64,000 nt of DNA from Dinoroseobacter shibae DFL 12 = DSM 16493 (GTDB lineage: Bacteria > Pseudomonadota > Alphaproteobacteria > Rhodobacterales > Rhodobacteraceae), in the NCBI RefSeq assembly GCF_000018145.1, contig NC_009952.1:186001-250000 (forward strand), in the 5' to 3' direction. Position numbers and translations under genes: made by a program. Below the pieces are notes generated by a model that saw nothing but the letters and a program-made list of their open reading frames with translations, did not search any database and was not told the origin of the DNA. Numbering within the stretch: position 1 is the stretch's first letter; each line of letters starts with the position of its first letter. Below, one piece after another: positions 24,410 to 34,157 of this stretch.

Positions 24410-26008
24410 ATGGCAAATGGACGGGTGAATCCAACTTTCACGTTGGAGGATCAGGGTATCAACGGGCTGGGCGCAGTCCACTATAACCTGATCGAGCCTG
24501 CGCTGATCCAGGAAGCGCTCAAACGCGAGGAAGGCACGCTGGGCAAGGGCGGTGCGTTCTTGGTCGAGACGGGCAAGTACACCGGCCGCTCCCCCAAGGA
24601 CAAGCACGTGGTCAAGACTCCTTCCGTGGCGGACACGATCTGGTGGGACAACAATGCCGAGATGTCCTCCGAGGGCTTCGACGCGCTGTATGCGGATATG
24701 CTCGCCCACATGAAGGGCAAGGAATATTTCGTTCAGGACCTTTTCGGGGGGGCCGATCCGGCGCACCGCCTCGATGTGCGCGTGATCACCGAGCTCGCGT
24801 GGCACGGGCTGTTCATCCGCCACATGCTGCGCCGTCCGGAGCGGGGCGAACTCGACAGTTTCACCGCGGATTTCACGATCATCAACTGCCCGAGCTTCAA
24901 GGCCGACCCGGCCAAGCATGACTGCCGGTCCGACACGGTGATCGCGCTGAATTTCGACCGCAAGCTGATCCTGATCGGCGGGACGGAATATGCCGGCGAG
25001 AACAAGAAATCGGTCTTTACGCTGCTGAACTACATGCTGCCCGAGAAGGGGATCATGCCAATGCATTGCTCGGCCAATCACGCGGTCGGCAATCCGGTGG
25101 ACACCGCGGTATTCTTCGGCCTCTCGGGCACCGGCAAGACGACCCTGTCGGCGGATCCCGAACGGGTCCTGATCGGCGATGACGAGCATGGCTGGTCCGA
25201 GCGCGGCACCTTCAACTTCGAAGGCGGCTGCTACGCCAAGACGATCAATCTGAGTGCCGAAGCCGAGCCGGAGATCTACGCCACGACCGAGATGTTCGGC
25301 ACCGTGATCGAGAACATGGTGTTCGATCCCGAAACGCTGGACCTGGATTTCGAGGATGACAGCCTGACGGCGAACATGCGCTGCGCCTATCCGCTGAACT
25401 ACATATCGAACGCGTCCGAGACAGCGCTTGGCGGGCATCCCAAGAACATCATCATGCTGACCTGTGACGCGTTTGGCGTGTTGCCCCCGATTTCGCGGCT
25501 GACCCCGGCGCAGGCGATGTATCATTTCCTGTCGGGCTTCACCTCCAAGGTGGCGGGGACAGAGCGGGGCGTGACCGAGCCGGAGCCGACCTTTTCGACC
25601 TGCTTCGGGGCACCCTTCATGCCGCGGCGGCCCGAGGTCTACGGCAAGCTCCTGCAGGAGAAGATCGCCAAGCATGGCGCGACCTGCTGGCTGGTGAACA
25701 CCGGTTGGACCGGCGGCGCCTATGGCACCGGGTCGCGGATGCCGATCAAGGCGACCCGAGCGCTGCTGACCGCGGCGCTGGATGGCTCGCTGGCCGATGC
25801 CACCTTCCGCAAGGACGCGAATTTCGGCTTCGATGTGCCGGTGACGGTGCATGGGGTCGATGCCACGCTTCTGGATCCCAGGGGCACCTGGGAGGACAGC
25901 GCCGCCTATGATGCACAGGCGCAGAAGCTGGTGGAGATGTTCGCGGAGAATTTCGCGCAATACGTGCCTTATATCGACGAGGACGTGAAAGCGGTCGCCA
26001 TCGGCTGA
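24410..26008 (+). CDS. pckA: Phosphoenolpyruvate carboxykinase (ATP)
   Basis: 532 residues. Converts oxaloacetate and ATP to PEP, the entry to gluconeogenesis. Visible signatures: [15 protein letters not shown] near 57, [10 protein letters not shown] near 223, the kinase-1a P-loop [20 protein letters not shown] near 238-257, [21 protein letters not shown] next, and [17 protein letters not shown] near 430. Start ATG has GGAGCTC upstream. Transcribed away from chvI; closed by a strong terminator at 26029-26058. Confidence 0.97.
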
Positions 26009-26028
26009 GCCGCCGCCCCGCCCAAGAC

Positions 26029-26058
26029 AAAGCCCCGTTCGGCAGAACGGGGCTTTTT
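26029..26058 (+). terminator. Rho-independent terminator of pckA
   Basis: 12-bp perfect stem AAAGCCCCGTTC (26029-26040) with its complement at 26045-26056, loop GGCA, and a run of five T at 26054-26058. Confidence 0.9.
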
Positions 26059-26079
26059 GTGTCTCAGGGGCCGCTAGTG

Positions 26080-26101
26080 CAAGGATTTTGCAAAATCCTT
26101 G
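26080..26101. repeat. Perfect 22-bp palindrome (CAAG-GAT-TTTG type)
   Basis: CAAGGATTTTG followed directly by its reverse complement. It shares the frame CAAG-N3-TTT-S plus mirror with the palindromes at 51 and 59.8 kb. It lies between the pckA terminator and the hydroxybutyryl-CoA dehydrogenase 3' end. Confidence 0.75.
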
Positions 26102-26103
26102 TC

Positions 26104-26123
26104 AACGGCCTTCCAAGGCCGTT
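26104..26123. terminator. Second hairpin at the 3' end of the hydroxybutyryl-CoA dehydrogenase gene
   Basis: AACGGCCTT and AAGGCCGTT form a 9-bp stem with a CC loop, immediately followed (3 bp) by the 22-bp palindrome at 26080-26101. Read on the minus strand the two hairpins come 7 bp after the stop codon and may end transcription; there is no long T run. Confidence 0.5.
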
Positions 26124-26130
26124 ACTCCGC

Positions 26131-27006
26131 TCAGCGGGTCGGAACCGGCACCTCGCCGCGGTAGTCGTAGAAGCCCCGCTGTGTCTTGCGCCCGAGCCAG
26201 CCGGCCTCGACATATTTCGTCAGCAGCGGGCAGGGGCGGTACTTGGTGTCCGCCAACCCGTCATGGAGCACGTTCATGATCGCAAGGCAGGTGTCCAGCC
26301 CGATGAAATCCGCCAACTCCAGCGGCCCCATGGGGTGGTTCGCGCCCAGTTTCATCGACTCGTCGATCGACCGCACGGAGCCGACGCCCTCGTAGAGCGT
26401 ATATACCGCCTCGTTGATCATCGGCATCAGGATCCGGTTCACGATGAAGGCGGGGAAATCCTCGGCGCTCGCAGCCGTCTTGCCCAGCTTTTCGACCACG
26501 CCCAGCAGCGTCTTGTAGGTCGCCTCATCCGTCGCGATGCCGCGAATCAGTTCCACCAATTGCATCACCGGCACCGGGTTCATGAAGTGAAATCCCATGA
26601 ACCGCTCGGGCCGGTCCGTGCGGCTTGCCAGCCGGGTGATCGAAATCGAAGAGGTGTTCGAGGTCAGGATCGTCTCGGGTTTCAGATGCGGTTGCAGGTC
26701 CTCGAAGATCGCGGATTTGACCGTTTCCCGTTCCGTCGCGGCTTCGATGACCAGGTCGGTCTGGCCCAGTTCCGGCAGCTTCAGGGTGGTGGTGATCCGC
26801 GCCATGGCGGTTTCCATGTCTTCACGGCTGATCTTCTCGCGGCTGACCTGCCGTTCCAGGTTTCGCCGGATCAGCGCCATGGCCTGGTCCAGCGCGTCCT
26901 GGGATATGTCGGTCATCATGACGTCGAACCCGGCAACTGCAAAAACATGGGCGATGCCATTTCCCATTTGCCCGGCGCCGATCACGCCCACCGACTTGAT
27001 GTCCAT
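26131..27006 (-). CDS. hbd: 3-hydroxybutyryl-CoA dehydrogenase
   Basis: 291 residues from the ATG at 27004-27006 (MDIKSVGVIGAGQMGNGIAH); the open frame upstream is not part of the fold. Rossmann motif GAGQMG (10-15), the NAD-binding acidic residue in VMMTDIS, VIEAATE near 88, TSNTSSISIT near 116, the catalytic HFMNPVPVM near 139, and DFPAFIVNRILMPMINEA near 181. Oxidises 3-hydroxybutyryl-CoA to acetoacetyl-CoA, or the reverse in polyhydroxybutyrate and ethylmalonyl-CoA pathway metabolism. Etf genes lie about 1.1 kb upstream on the same strand. Confidence 0.92.
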   Translation of the reverse strand: MDIKSVGVIGAGQMGNGIAHVFAVAGFDVMMTDISQDALDQAMALIRRNLERQVSREKISREDMETAMARITTTLKLPELGQTDLVIEAATERETVKSAIFEDLQPHLKPETILTSNTSSISITRLASRTDRPERFMGFHFMNPVPVMQLVELIRGIATDEATYKTLLGVVEKLGKTAASAEDFPAFIVNRILMPMINEAVYTLYEGVGSVRSIDESMKLGANHPMGPLELADFIGLDTCLAIMNVLHDGLADTKYRPCPLLTKYVEAGWLGRKTQRGFYDYRGEVPVPTR

Positions 27007-27166
27007 TCTGTGCCTCAATCCTTGTGCCGTCGCAGCATACGGTGCGCGTCGAGTCGACTGCAAGGAAAACAGAAAGATAAAAATATCGGTAAAATAGAGG
27101 GTTAGGGGTTCGCTAAAGCTTTGGCCGCAAGTTGGGTCCGGGTGAGTCGAAAATGAGTTATGCGAG

Positions 27167-28024
27167 ATGACATATGAACGTCATGGCGTGGCGCCGCCGG
27201 AGTCCGCGCCGTGTTTCTATCCCGGCCTCGATATGGCCTTTCGGGGGCCGGAACGGTCCCTCGAAGGGCCCTATGTGACCTTTTTGGGAGGGACGAGTTT
27301 CTATGGCAAGTATGCCGAAACCGCGATCCCCGACCGGGTGGAGGCGGTCACGGGCCATGCCTGCGTCAACCTTGGTGTCATGAATGCGGGGCTCGACCTG
27401 ATGCGATCGGACCCCATGCTTTCCGTAGCCGAAAAGGGGGCGGCCACGGTCATCGAGCTGGTCGCGGCGCAGAACATGTCCAACCGGTTCTACCGGGTGC
27501 ACCCGCGTCGCAACGACCGCTTCGTGGCGCCGACCCGCCTTCTGCGGAAGGCCTTCCCCGAACTTGACCTTTCGGAGATCCATTTCACGCGGCACTTGTT
27601 GCGCCTGATGCAGATGACTTCCCCCGCCCGGTTCGAAACCGTGGTGGAGGAACTGCGCGCCTCCTGGGTCGAAGGCATGTGTGCCTTGCTACGTGCCCTC
27701 GAAGGGCCGAGGATCCTGCTTTGGCTGGTGCCGAAACCAGCCGAGGGGACCGACCGCATGGCTCAGGAACCCTTCCTCGTAGACCGCGCGGCGGTGCATG
27801 CGGTCTCGGAACTGGCCGACAGCGTCGTAGAGGTGCGGGAGACGGCTGCGCTGCGTGCAAGAGGCTTTGCAGGGATGCAGGTGCCCGACACCCATGCGCG
27901 GATCCTGTCGGCCCTGCCGCGGGCAGCCCTTCTGGACGAAGCCGCTCTGTCCTTGCTCGATCCCTTGCACCGGATCGGTATCGGCCCGGGGCGGGCCGGC
28001 GTGCAGGAGACCCTTGCCGGGTAG
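27167..28024 (+). CDS. DUF6473-type uncharacterised protein
   Basis: 285 residues from ATG 27167 ([20 protein letters not shown]). The N-terminal pattern [20 protein letters not shown] followed by [11 protein letters not shown] resembles the Rhodobacterales DUF6473 family, which in my reading carries an SGNH-like nucleoside: a GGTxxYG turn, an N-rich segment ([18 protein letters not shown]) and a C-terminal PLHRIG. No catalytic triad can be assigned with confidence. No signal peptide or membrane span is visible. Divergent from the hydroxybutyryl-CoA dehydrogenase gene; convergent with etfA across a shared terminator. Confidence 0.6.
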   Translation: MTYERHGVAPPESAPCFYPGLDMAFRGPERSLEGPYVTFLGGTSFYGKYAETAIPDRVEAVTGHACVNLGVMNAGLDLMRSDPMLSVAEKGAATVIELVAAQNMSNRFYRVHPRRNDRFVAPTRLLRKAFPELDLSEIHFTRHLLRLMQMTSPARFETVVEELRASWVEGMCALLRALEGPRILLWLVPKPAEGTDRMAQEPFLVDRAAVHAVSELADSVVEVRETAALRARGFAGMQVPDTHARILSALPRAALLDEAALSLLDPLHRIGIGPGRAGVQETLAG

Positions 28025-28042
28025 TCCCGGGCCAGGCGAAAA

Positions 28043-28069
28043 AAAGCCCCGCGCGGCAGGCGGGGCTTT
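28043..28069. terminator. Bidirectional rho-independent terminator
   Basis: 10-bp stem AAAGCCCCGC (28043-28052) with its complement at 28060-28069. Read on the minus strand it has a run of seven T after the stem and closes etfA; the plus side has a weaker T-rich tail for the DUF6473-type gene. Confidence 0.85.
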
Positions 28070-28090
28070 GTTCTTTCCGGGTTTCCGGCC

Positions 28091-29017
28091 TCAGAGTTTC
28101 TCGGTCAGTTCCGGCACGGCGGAGAACAGGTCCGCGACCAGGCCGTAATCGGCGACCTGGAAGATCGGGGCCTCCTCGTCCTTGTTGATCGCGACGATCA
28201 CCTTGCTGTCCTTCATGCCCGCCAGGTGCTGGATCGCGCCGGAGATGCCCACGGCCACGTAAAGCTCCGGCGCCACGACCTTGCCGGTCTGCCCGACCTG
28301 CCAGTCGTTGGGCGCGTAGCCCGAATCCACCGCAGCGCGGGAGGCGCCCACGGCGGCTCCGAGCTTGTCGGCGAGCTTCTCGATCAGGGCGAAGTCATCC
28401 TCGGACCCGACACCGCGACCCCCCGAGACCACCACCCCGGCGGAGGTCAGCTCGGGCCGGTCGCTCTCGGCGACCTTGTCCTCGACCCATTCGCTCAGGC
28501 CCGGGTTGTCGGCCGCCGCGATCTCCTCGACCGGGGCGGACCCGCCCAACGGTGCGACATCGAAGGTGGAGGTCCGGAACGTGATCACCTTGGTGGGATC
28601 GGCCGATTTCACCGTCTGGATCGCGTTGCCCGCATAGATCGGGCGCTCGAATGTGTCGGCATCCACCACCGCGGTCACATCCGACAGCACCATGACGTCG
28701 AGCAGTGCGGCCACCCGCGGCATGATGTTCTTGGCATCCGTGGTCGCCGGGGCCACCACATGCGAATAGTCCCCCGCCAGGGACGCGATCAAGGTCGCGA
28801 CGGGCTCCGCCAGACGGTGCCCATACAACGGATCCTCAGCCACCAGGACCTTGGCGACGCCCGAGATCGTCGCGGCCTCGGCGGCAGCCGCCTTGGCCGA
28901 CGCCCCGACACAGAGCAGCGTCACGTCCCCCAGCGCCCCGGCGGCGGTGACCGCCTTGGCGGTGGCGTCCATGGCCAGGGTTCCATCGGTCACTTCCGCA
29001 AGACACAAAACAGCCAT
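28091..29017 (-). CDS. etfA: Electron transfer flavoprotein subunit alpha
   Basis: 308 residues. The C-terminal FAD domain shows [60 protein letters not shown] and [20 protein letters not shown], the standard ETF-alpha signature. The ETF dimer takes electrons from acyl-CoA dehydrogenases, including the methylsuccinyl-CoA dehydrogenase in this window, and passes them to ETF:quinone oxidoreductase. The start overlaps the etfB stop by one base (TGATG). Confidence 0.96.
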   Translation of the reverse strand: MAVLCLAEVTDGTLAMDATAKAVTAAGALGDVTLLCVGASAKAAAAEAATISGVAKVLVAEDPLYGHRLAEPVATLIASLAGDYSHVVAPATTDAKNIMPRVAALLDVMVLSDVTAVVDADTFERPIYAGNAIQTVKSADPTKVITFRTSTFDVAPLGGSAPVEEIAAADNPGLSEWVEDKVAESDRPELTSAGVVVSGGRGVGSEDDFALIEKLADKLGAAVGASRAAVDSGYAPNDWQVGQTGKVVAPELYVAVGISGAIQHLAGMKDSKVIVAINKDEEAPIFQVADYGLVADLFSAVPELTEKL

Positions 29018-29775
29018 CAGACAGCTCCTGCTTCCTTGAGTTTCGCCACAAGCTCGTCGACCGAGCCCACCTTGATCCCGGCCGCGCGCTCCGCCGGCTC
29101 GGCGGTCTTCAGCACGCTCAGCCGCGGGGTGATGTCCACTCCGTAATCCGCGGGGGTCTTTTCATCCAGCGGCTTCTTCTTGGCCTTCATGATGTTGGGC
29201 AGCGACGCATAGCGCGGCTCGTTCAGGCGCAGATCCACCGACACGATGGCCGGCAGTTTCACCTTGATCGTCTGCAAGCCGCCATCGACCTCGCGGGTGA
29301 CATGGGCGTGCGCGCCGTCGATCTTCACCTCCGAGGCGAAGGTCGCCTGGGACCAGCCCAGCAGCGCCGAGAGCATCTGGCCCGTGGCGTTCATGTCGTT
29401 GTCGATCGCCTGCTTGCCGCACAGCACGAGCCCCGGCTCTTCCTCCCGAACCACCGCTGCCAGCAGCTTGGCCACGGCGAGCGGTTCGATATCGGTGTGC
29501 ACGTCATCGGTGGCCACGATCAGGATGGCGCGGTCCGCCCCCATGGCGAGCGCGGTGCGCAGGGTTTCCTGGGACTGTTTCACGCCGATGGACACGGCGA
29601 CGATCTCGGTGGCGACACCGGCCTCCTTCAGGCGGATCGCCTCCTCGACGGCAATCTCGTCGAACGGGTTCATCGACATCTTTACGTTGGCAAGATCGAC
29701 CCCGCTCCCGTCCGCCTTCACGCGAACCTTCACGTTGTAGTCGATCACGCGCTTTACAGGCACCAAAACCTTCAT
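29017..29775 (-). CDS. etfB: Electron transfer flavoprotein subunit beta
   Basis: 252 residues from the ATG at 29773-29775 ([20 protein letters not shown]); a longer frame upstream begins with Arg-rich noise. ETF-beta features: [16 protein letters not shown] near 38, the AMP-binding region GADRAILI near 85, and [20 protein letters not shown] near 124, then the family signature [20 protein letters not shown] near 180. First gene of the etfBA pair. Confidence 0.96.
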   Translation of the reverse strand: MKVLVPVKRVIDYNVKVRVKADGSGVDLANVKMSMNPFDEIAVEEAIRLKEAGVATEIVAVSIGVKQSQETLRTALAMGADRAILIVATDDVHTDIEPLAVAKLLAAVVREEEPGLVLCGKQAIDNDMNATGQMLSALLGWSQATFASEVKIDGAHAHVTREVDGGLQTIKVKLPAIVSVDLRLNEPRYASLPNIMKAKKKPLDEKTPADYGVDITPRLSVLKTAEPAERAAGIKVGSVDELVAKLKEAGAV

Positions 29776-30002
29776 GAGCGGGTCTCTCCTATCTTGGCGC
29801 CGCCGGGGCGGGCGCAAAAACTCTCTGGCAGGGATGTAGCGGGTTACGCGCAGGGAAAACAGGTCAAAATCGACCTCAATTCCGTCCGCGACGCCGCGTT
29901 TCGTCCAAGCCTGCCATGACCATCACTGGTCGGAACGGGGTGGTATCAGCGGTCTGCGCTTCCGGGCGCCAAAGCCCATGGTTTTGCCGCTGCCCCTTGA
30001 GG

Positions 30003-30575
30003 TCAGCGGTTCGCACCCGGAACCCAGAGCACGTCATCCGCGCCGTTGCTGTTGGCCACGCGGCCAGCCACGAAAAACCAGTCCGACAGCCGGTTGAGGT
30101 ATTTCACCGCCGCCGGATTGACCGTTTCGATCGTGGCCAGTTCCACCGACAGGCGCTCGGCTCGGCGGGACACCGTCCGGCACAGGTGCAGCTGTGCGGC
30201 CAGCGCCGAGCCACCGGGCAGGATGAAGCTGCGCAGCGGTTCGAGATCCTTGTTCATCGCGTCGATCTCTGCCTCCAGCCGGGCGACCTGGCTGTCGGCC
30301 ATGCGCAGGGGCGGGTATTCGGCCTCTGCGTCCTTTTCCATGTCCGGACGGCACAGGTCCGCGCCCAGGTCGAACAGGTCGTTCTGGATCATCGCCAGTT
30401 GCGCATCCATCTCGCCGGTCGCGTGCTGGCGCGCCAGCCCCACGGTGGCGTTGGTCTCGTCCACCGTGCCGTAAGCGGCGACCCGCATCGCATGCTTGGC
30501 CACCCGTGCCCCGTTGCCGAGGGCGGTCTCGCCCGCATCGCCGGTTTTCGTATAGATCTTGTTGAGAACGACCAT
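30003..30575 (-). CDS. pduO: PduO-type cob(I)alamin adenosyltransferase
   Basis: 190 residues. Makes adenosylcobalamin from cob(I)alamin and ATP. Signatures: KIYTKTGDAGETALGNGARV at the N-terminus (ATP-binding), AYGTVDETNATVGLA near 34, FDLGADLCRPD near 69, and the C-terminal RRAERLSVELA and YLNRLSDWFFVAGRVAN boxes with the Arg and Asp needed for catalysis. Adenosylcobalamin is needed by ethylmalonyl-CoA and methylmalonyl-CoA mutases, consistent with mcd here. It starts 3 bp after the HIG1-like gene. Confidence 0.93.
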   Translation of the reverse strand: MVVLNKIYTKTGDAGETALGNGARVAKHAMRVAAYGTVDETNATVGLARQHATGEMDAQLAMIQNDLFDLGADLCRPDMEKDAEAEYPPLRMADSQVARLEAEIDAMNKDLEPLRSFILPGGSALAAQLHLCRTVSRRAERLSVELATIETVNPAAVKYLNRLSDWFFVAGRVANSNGADDVLWVPGANR

Positions 30576-30578
30576 GTC

Positions 30579-30794
30579 CTATCCCTCACCTGTCGTTTGC
30601 CGACGCACGAACACGAACAGCAGGATCAGCAGCACCGCGATGAACTGCGCCGCGATCCGCCAGCGCATTGCTTTGTTGGCGTATTTCTTGTTGAAGTCGC
30701 CGCCCTTGGCGAAACTGCCGATCCCGAACAGCAGGATGCCCACCACGGCCAGCATGGCGATTGCCATCACGATGAAAAGAGGGTCCTGGGCCAT
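30579..30794 (-). CDS. Small twin-transmembrane HIG1-like protein
   Basis: 71 residues with two membrane spans (PLFIVMAIAMLAVVGILLFG and RIAAQFIAVLLILLFVFV) joined by a polar loop GSFAKGGDFNKKYANKAMRW. The loop with the conserved (N)KAMRWR pattern is that of HIG1-domain/twin TM proteins, which associate with cytochrome oxidase in mitochondria and alphaproteobacteria. GGAAGG precedes the ATG. It is read together with the adenosyltransferase gene downstream. Confidence 0.82.
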   Translation of the reverse strand: MAQDPLFIVMAIAMLAVVGILLFGIGSFAKGGDFNKKYANKAMRWRIAAQFIAVLLILLFVFVRRQTTGEG

Positions 30795-30878
30795 GGGGCA
30801 TCCTTCCGGTGTCGTTGCGTTGCAGGGCTACCTAGTCGGGTCCGCGCGAAAAGCGAAGGCCGCGCGGGTGAAAACCGC

Positions 30879-31712
30879 TCAACCGGCCTTGCGGATCAAG
30901 CGATCGAGCCAGCGGGTCGGCAGAAGCCGCCGTGCCGCGCCCATGATGTAGGTCGGCGTGGTGACGTAATAGCGCGGCCGCGGGCGGGGCGATTCCAGTG
31001 CGTGGATCAGCTTGTCGGTCACTGCCTGCGCGGGCAGCTCGAACTTGTCCGGGCCGCTGTCGTTATAGAGCCGCTTGAGCAGTCGGCTTTCGTATTGTGC
31101 CGCGCGGGGCGAGGCGCGCCAGTCGATCCACTTGACGAAATGGGGGATCGAGTTCTCGCGGATCCGGCTGGTGATCGGCCCCGGCTCGATCAGGATCACG
31201 TGGATCGGGGTATCGGCCATCTCGATTCGCAAGGTATCGGTGAGCCCTTCCAGCGCGAATTTGGTCGACACGTAGGACGCCCGCCAGGGCAGGGTGACGA
31301 AGCCCAGTACCGAGGAATTCTGCACGATCCGGCCATGGCCCTGGGCGCGCATCACCGGGATCACCCGGCGCGTCAACTCGTGCCAGCCGAAGAAATTCGC
31401 CTCGAAATTGGCGCGCAGGGCGTCCGTGGGCAAATCCTCCACCGCGCCGGGGATCGCGTGGGCGCCATTGTTGAACAGCGCGTCGAGCTTGCCGCCCGTC
31501 GCCTCCAGCACTTGCGCCAGACCGGCCTCGATGCTGGCGGTGTCGGTGTAATCGATGCGCGGGCTGACGAAGCCCTCTGCTTCCAGCCGGGCGCAATCGC
31601 GGGGCTTCTTGCAGGCGGCGAAGACCTGCCAGCCGCGGGCGCGCAGGCCGCGGGCCGCATCGAGGCCGATGCCCGACGAACAGCCTGTGATAAGGAGGGA
31701 GCGTTGCGTCAT
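30879..31712 (-). CDS. Short-chain dehydrogenase/reductase
   Basis: 277 residues, classical SDR: cofactor motif TGCSSGIG near 9-16, NNGAH near 82, catalytic Ser in QNSSVLG near 131 and YVSTK (Tyr and Lys) near 147, then EPGPITS. The basic Lys after strand 2 (FAACKKPRD) suggests NADP(H). Substrate unknown. A C-terminal tail with YYVTTPTYIMGAARRLLPTR resembles membrane-associating SDRs. Divergent from parC with 93 bp between. Confidence 0.87.
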   Translation of the reverse strand: MTQRSLLITGCSSGIGLDAARGLRARGWQVFAACKKPRDCARLEAEGFVSPRIDYTDTASIEAGLAQVLEATGGKLDALFNNGAHAIPGAVEDLPTDALRANFEANFFGWHELTRRVIPVMRAQGHGRIVQNSSVLGFVTLPWRASYVSTKFALEGLTDTLRIEMADTPIHVILIEPGPITSRIRENSIPHFVKWIDWRASPRAAQYESRLLKRLYNDSGPDKFELPAQAVTDKLIHALESPRPRPRYYVTTPTYIMGAARRLLPTRWLDRLIRKAG

Positions 31713-31805
31713 GCCCCCTGAGTGCCCCCGCGCCGCGTGGAGAGCAAGCCTCGATCACGCCACGCGCGGCTTTACCCGGACAATCGACGCGGCTACACAG
31801 CATCT

Positions 31806-34139
31806 ATGAGCGACACGACAGACGACCCCAACATGGACGATCCGGACGCCGAAGAGCCGGGCGCGGCCCAGACCTCCGAGCCCCTGCGCCGCGCGATCGG
31901 GGCGCGGTACCTGCAATATGCGCTCAGCACGATCATGCACCGGGCATTGCCCGATGCCCGCGATGGCCTCAAACCCGTGCACCGGCGGATCCTCTATGCC
32001 ATGCGCGAGCTGCGGCTGAGCGCCACCGGGGGGTTCCGAAAATCCGCCAAGATCTCCGGCGATGTAATGGGCAACTACCACCCCCACGGGGATGCCGCGA
32101 TCTATGACGCGATGGCCCGGCTGGCGCAGGATTTCAACGTCCGCTACCCGCTGGTGGATGGGCAGGGGAACTTCGGCAATATCGATGGCGATAATCCCGC
32201 CGCCTCTCGTTACACCGAGGCCCGCCTGACCGCCGCCGCCGAGGCGTTGATGGAAGGGCTGGCCGAGAACGCGGTCGATTTCCGCGACAACTATGATGGC
32301 ACCCTGACCGAGCCCGAAGTGCTGCCCGCGGCGTTTCCCAACCTGCTGGCCAACGGGTCGAGCGGGATTGCCGTGGGAATGGCGACCAACATCCCGCCCC
32401 ACAACCTGCATGAGCTGATCGATGGTTGCCTGCACCTGATCCGCGCGCCCAACGCCCGCGACGAGACCCTGTTGGAGATGATCCCCGGCCCCGATTTCCC
32501 TACCGGCGGCGTGATCGTAGAGCCGAAGGAGAGCATCGCCCAGGCCTATGCCACCGGGCGCGGGGCGTTCCGGCTGCGCGCACGCTGGGCGCGCGAGGAT
32601 CTGGGCCGGGGTCAGTGGCAGATCGTGATTACCGAGATCCCCTACCAGGTCCAGAAATCCAAGCTGATCGAGAAGATCGCCGACCTGATCCAGACCAAGA
32701 AGGTGCCGATCCTCGCCGACATCCGCGACGAGAGTGCCGATGACGTCCGCATCATCTTGGAGCCACGCTCCAAGAACGTGGACCCGGAGGTTCTGATGGG
32801 CACGCTCTTTCGCCTGTCGGAGCTGGAGACGCGATTCTCGCTGAACATGAACGTGCTGATCGACGGGCGCACGCCCAAGGTCTGCTCCCTGCGCGAGGTG
32901 CTGCGTGCCTTTCTCGATCACCGCCGCGACGTGCTCGGGCGCCGGTCGCGTCACCGGCTGGCCAAGATCGACCACCGGCTCGAAGTGCTCGAAGGCTTCC
33001 TCGTGGCCTTCCTCAATCTCGACCGGGTGATCGACATCATCCGCTACGACGAGGATCCGAAGGCCGCGCTGATGCGCGAGGACTGGAGCCTGAAGCATGT
33101 CCGCGCCACGGACGAGGCCGACTACAAGACCCCCGCGCCGGGCGAGGGCGAGTTGACCGAGGTGCAGGCCGAGGCAATCCTCAACATGCGCCTGCGCTCG
33201 CTCCGGCGGCTGGAGGAGATGGAGCTGATCTCCGAGCGTGACGCGCTGATGGCCGAGCGGGCAGAGCTCGAAGACCTTCTGGCCGACGAGGCCCTGCAAT
33301 GGGCGCGCATCGCCGACGAGCTGCGCGAGGTGCGCAAGCAGTTCGGCAAGGGCACGGCCCTGGGCAAGCGCCGCACGGATTTCGCCGTGGCGACCGAGAT
33401 GGCCGAGGTCAGCCTTGAGGACATGATCGAACGCGAACCGATCACGGTGGTCTGCTCGAAAATGGGCTGGATCCGCGCGATGAAGGGCCATGTGGCGCTC
33501 GATCAGGCGCTGAAGTTCAAGGATGGCGACGAGGGTCGGTTCATCTTCCACGCCGAGACCACCGACAAGCTCCTGGCCTTCGGCGCCAATGGCCGGTTCT
33601 ACACCCTGTCCTGCGCGGCCCTGCCCGGCGGGCGGGGCATGGGCGAGCCTATCCGGCTGATGGTGGATTTGCCGAACGAGGCCGAACTGGTGGACCTGTT
33701 TCTGCACGTGCCCGGGCGCCGGCTGATCGTGGCCTCGGATGCGGGCGACGGTTTCATCGTGCCCGAGACAGAGGTGCTGGCCCAGACCCGCACCGGCAAG
33801 CAGGTGCTCAACGTGAAATCCCCCCACCGCGCGCTGCTGGCCCGGCCGGTGGCGGGCGATGCCATCGCGGCGGTCGGCGAGAACCGCAAGCTGCTGGTCT
33901 TTGCCGCCGACGAGTTGCCCGAGATGGGCCGCGGCAAGGGGGTGCGCTTGCAGAAATACAAGGATGGCGGACTATCGGACCTGCGCAGTTTTGACCGGGC
34001 GCAGGGGCTGCAATGGCTGGATGCGGGCGGGCGCACCCGCACCGTGGCCGACCCGGAACTGGCCGAATGGTCGGGCAAACGGGCGGGCACGGGCCGGATG
34101 GCGCCGCGCGGCTTTCCGCGGGACAACAAGTTCACCTGA
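31806..34139 (+). CDS. parC: DNA topoisomerase IV subunit A
   Basis: 777 residues from ATG 31806. Winged-helix/breakage domain with [14 protein letters not shown] near 56-69, the catalytic Tyr136 in [10 protein letters not shown], then the tower, coiled-coil and a C-terminal beta-pinwheel (about 500-777; e.g. [20 protein letters not shown]). At the quinolone-determining loop ([11 protein letters not shown], 91-101) the residue equal to E. coli Ser80 is Ala97. It decatenates daughter chromosomes with ParE. The acidic N-terminal 25 residues are an addition to the E. coli protein. Confidence 0.95.
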   Translation: MSDTTDDPNMDDPDAEEPGAAQTSEPLRRAIGARYLQYALSTIMHRALPDARDGLKPVHRRILYAMRELRLSATGGFRKSAKISGDVMGNYHPHGDAAIYDAMARLAQDFNVRYPLVDGQGNFGNIDGDNPAASRYTEARLTAAAEALMEGLAENAVDFRDNYDGTLTEPEVLPAAFPNLLANGSSGIAVGMATNIPPHNLHELIDGCLHLIRAPNARDETLLEMIPGPDFPTGGVIVEPKESIAQAYATGRGAFRLRARWAREDLGRGQWQIVITEIPYQVQKSKLIEKIADLIQTKKVPILADIRDESADDVRIILEPRSKNVDPEVLMGTLFRLSELETRFSLNMNVLIDGRTPKVCSLREVLRAFLDHRRDVLGRRSRHRLAKIDHRLEVLEGFLVAFLNLDRVIDIIRYDEDPKAALMREDWSLKHVRATDEADYKTPAPGEGELTEVQAEAILNMRLRSLRRLEEMELISERDALMAERAELEDLLADEALQWARIADELREVRKQFGKGTALGKRRTDFAVATEMAEVSLEDMIEREPITVVCSKMGWIRAMKGHVALDQALKFKDGDEGRFIFHAETTDKLLAFGANGRFYTLSCAALPGGRGMGEPIRLMVDLPNEAELVDLFLHVPGRRLIVASDAGDGFIVPETEVLAQTRTGKQVLNVKSPHRALLARPVAGDAIAAVGENRKLLVFAADELPEMGRGKGVRLQKYKDGGLSDLRSFDRAQGLQWLDAGGRTRTVADPELAEWSGKRAGTGRMAPRGFPRDNKFT

Positions 34140-34157
34140 ACGAGCAGGAGCGAGACG

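Noticed and set aside
31755-33827. 690-aa minus-strand frame opposite parC
   Set aside because: Shadow of parC, which carries all catalytic motifs.
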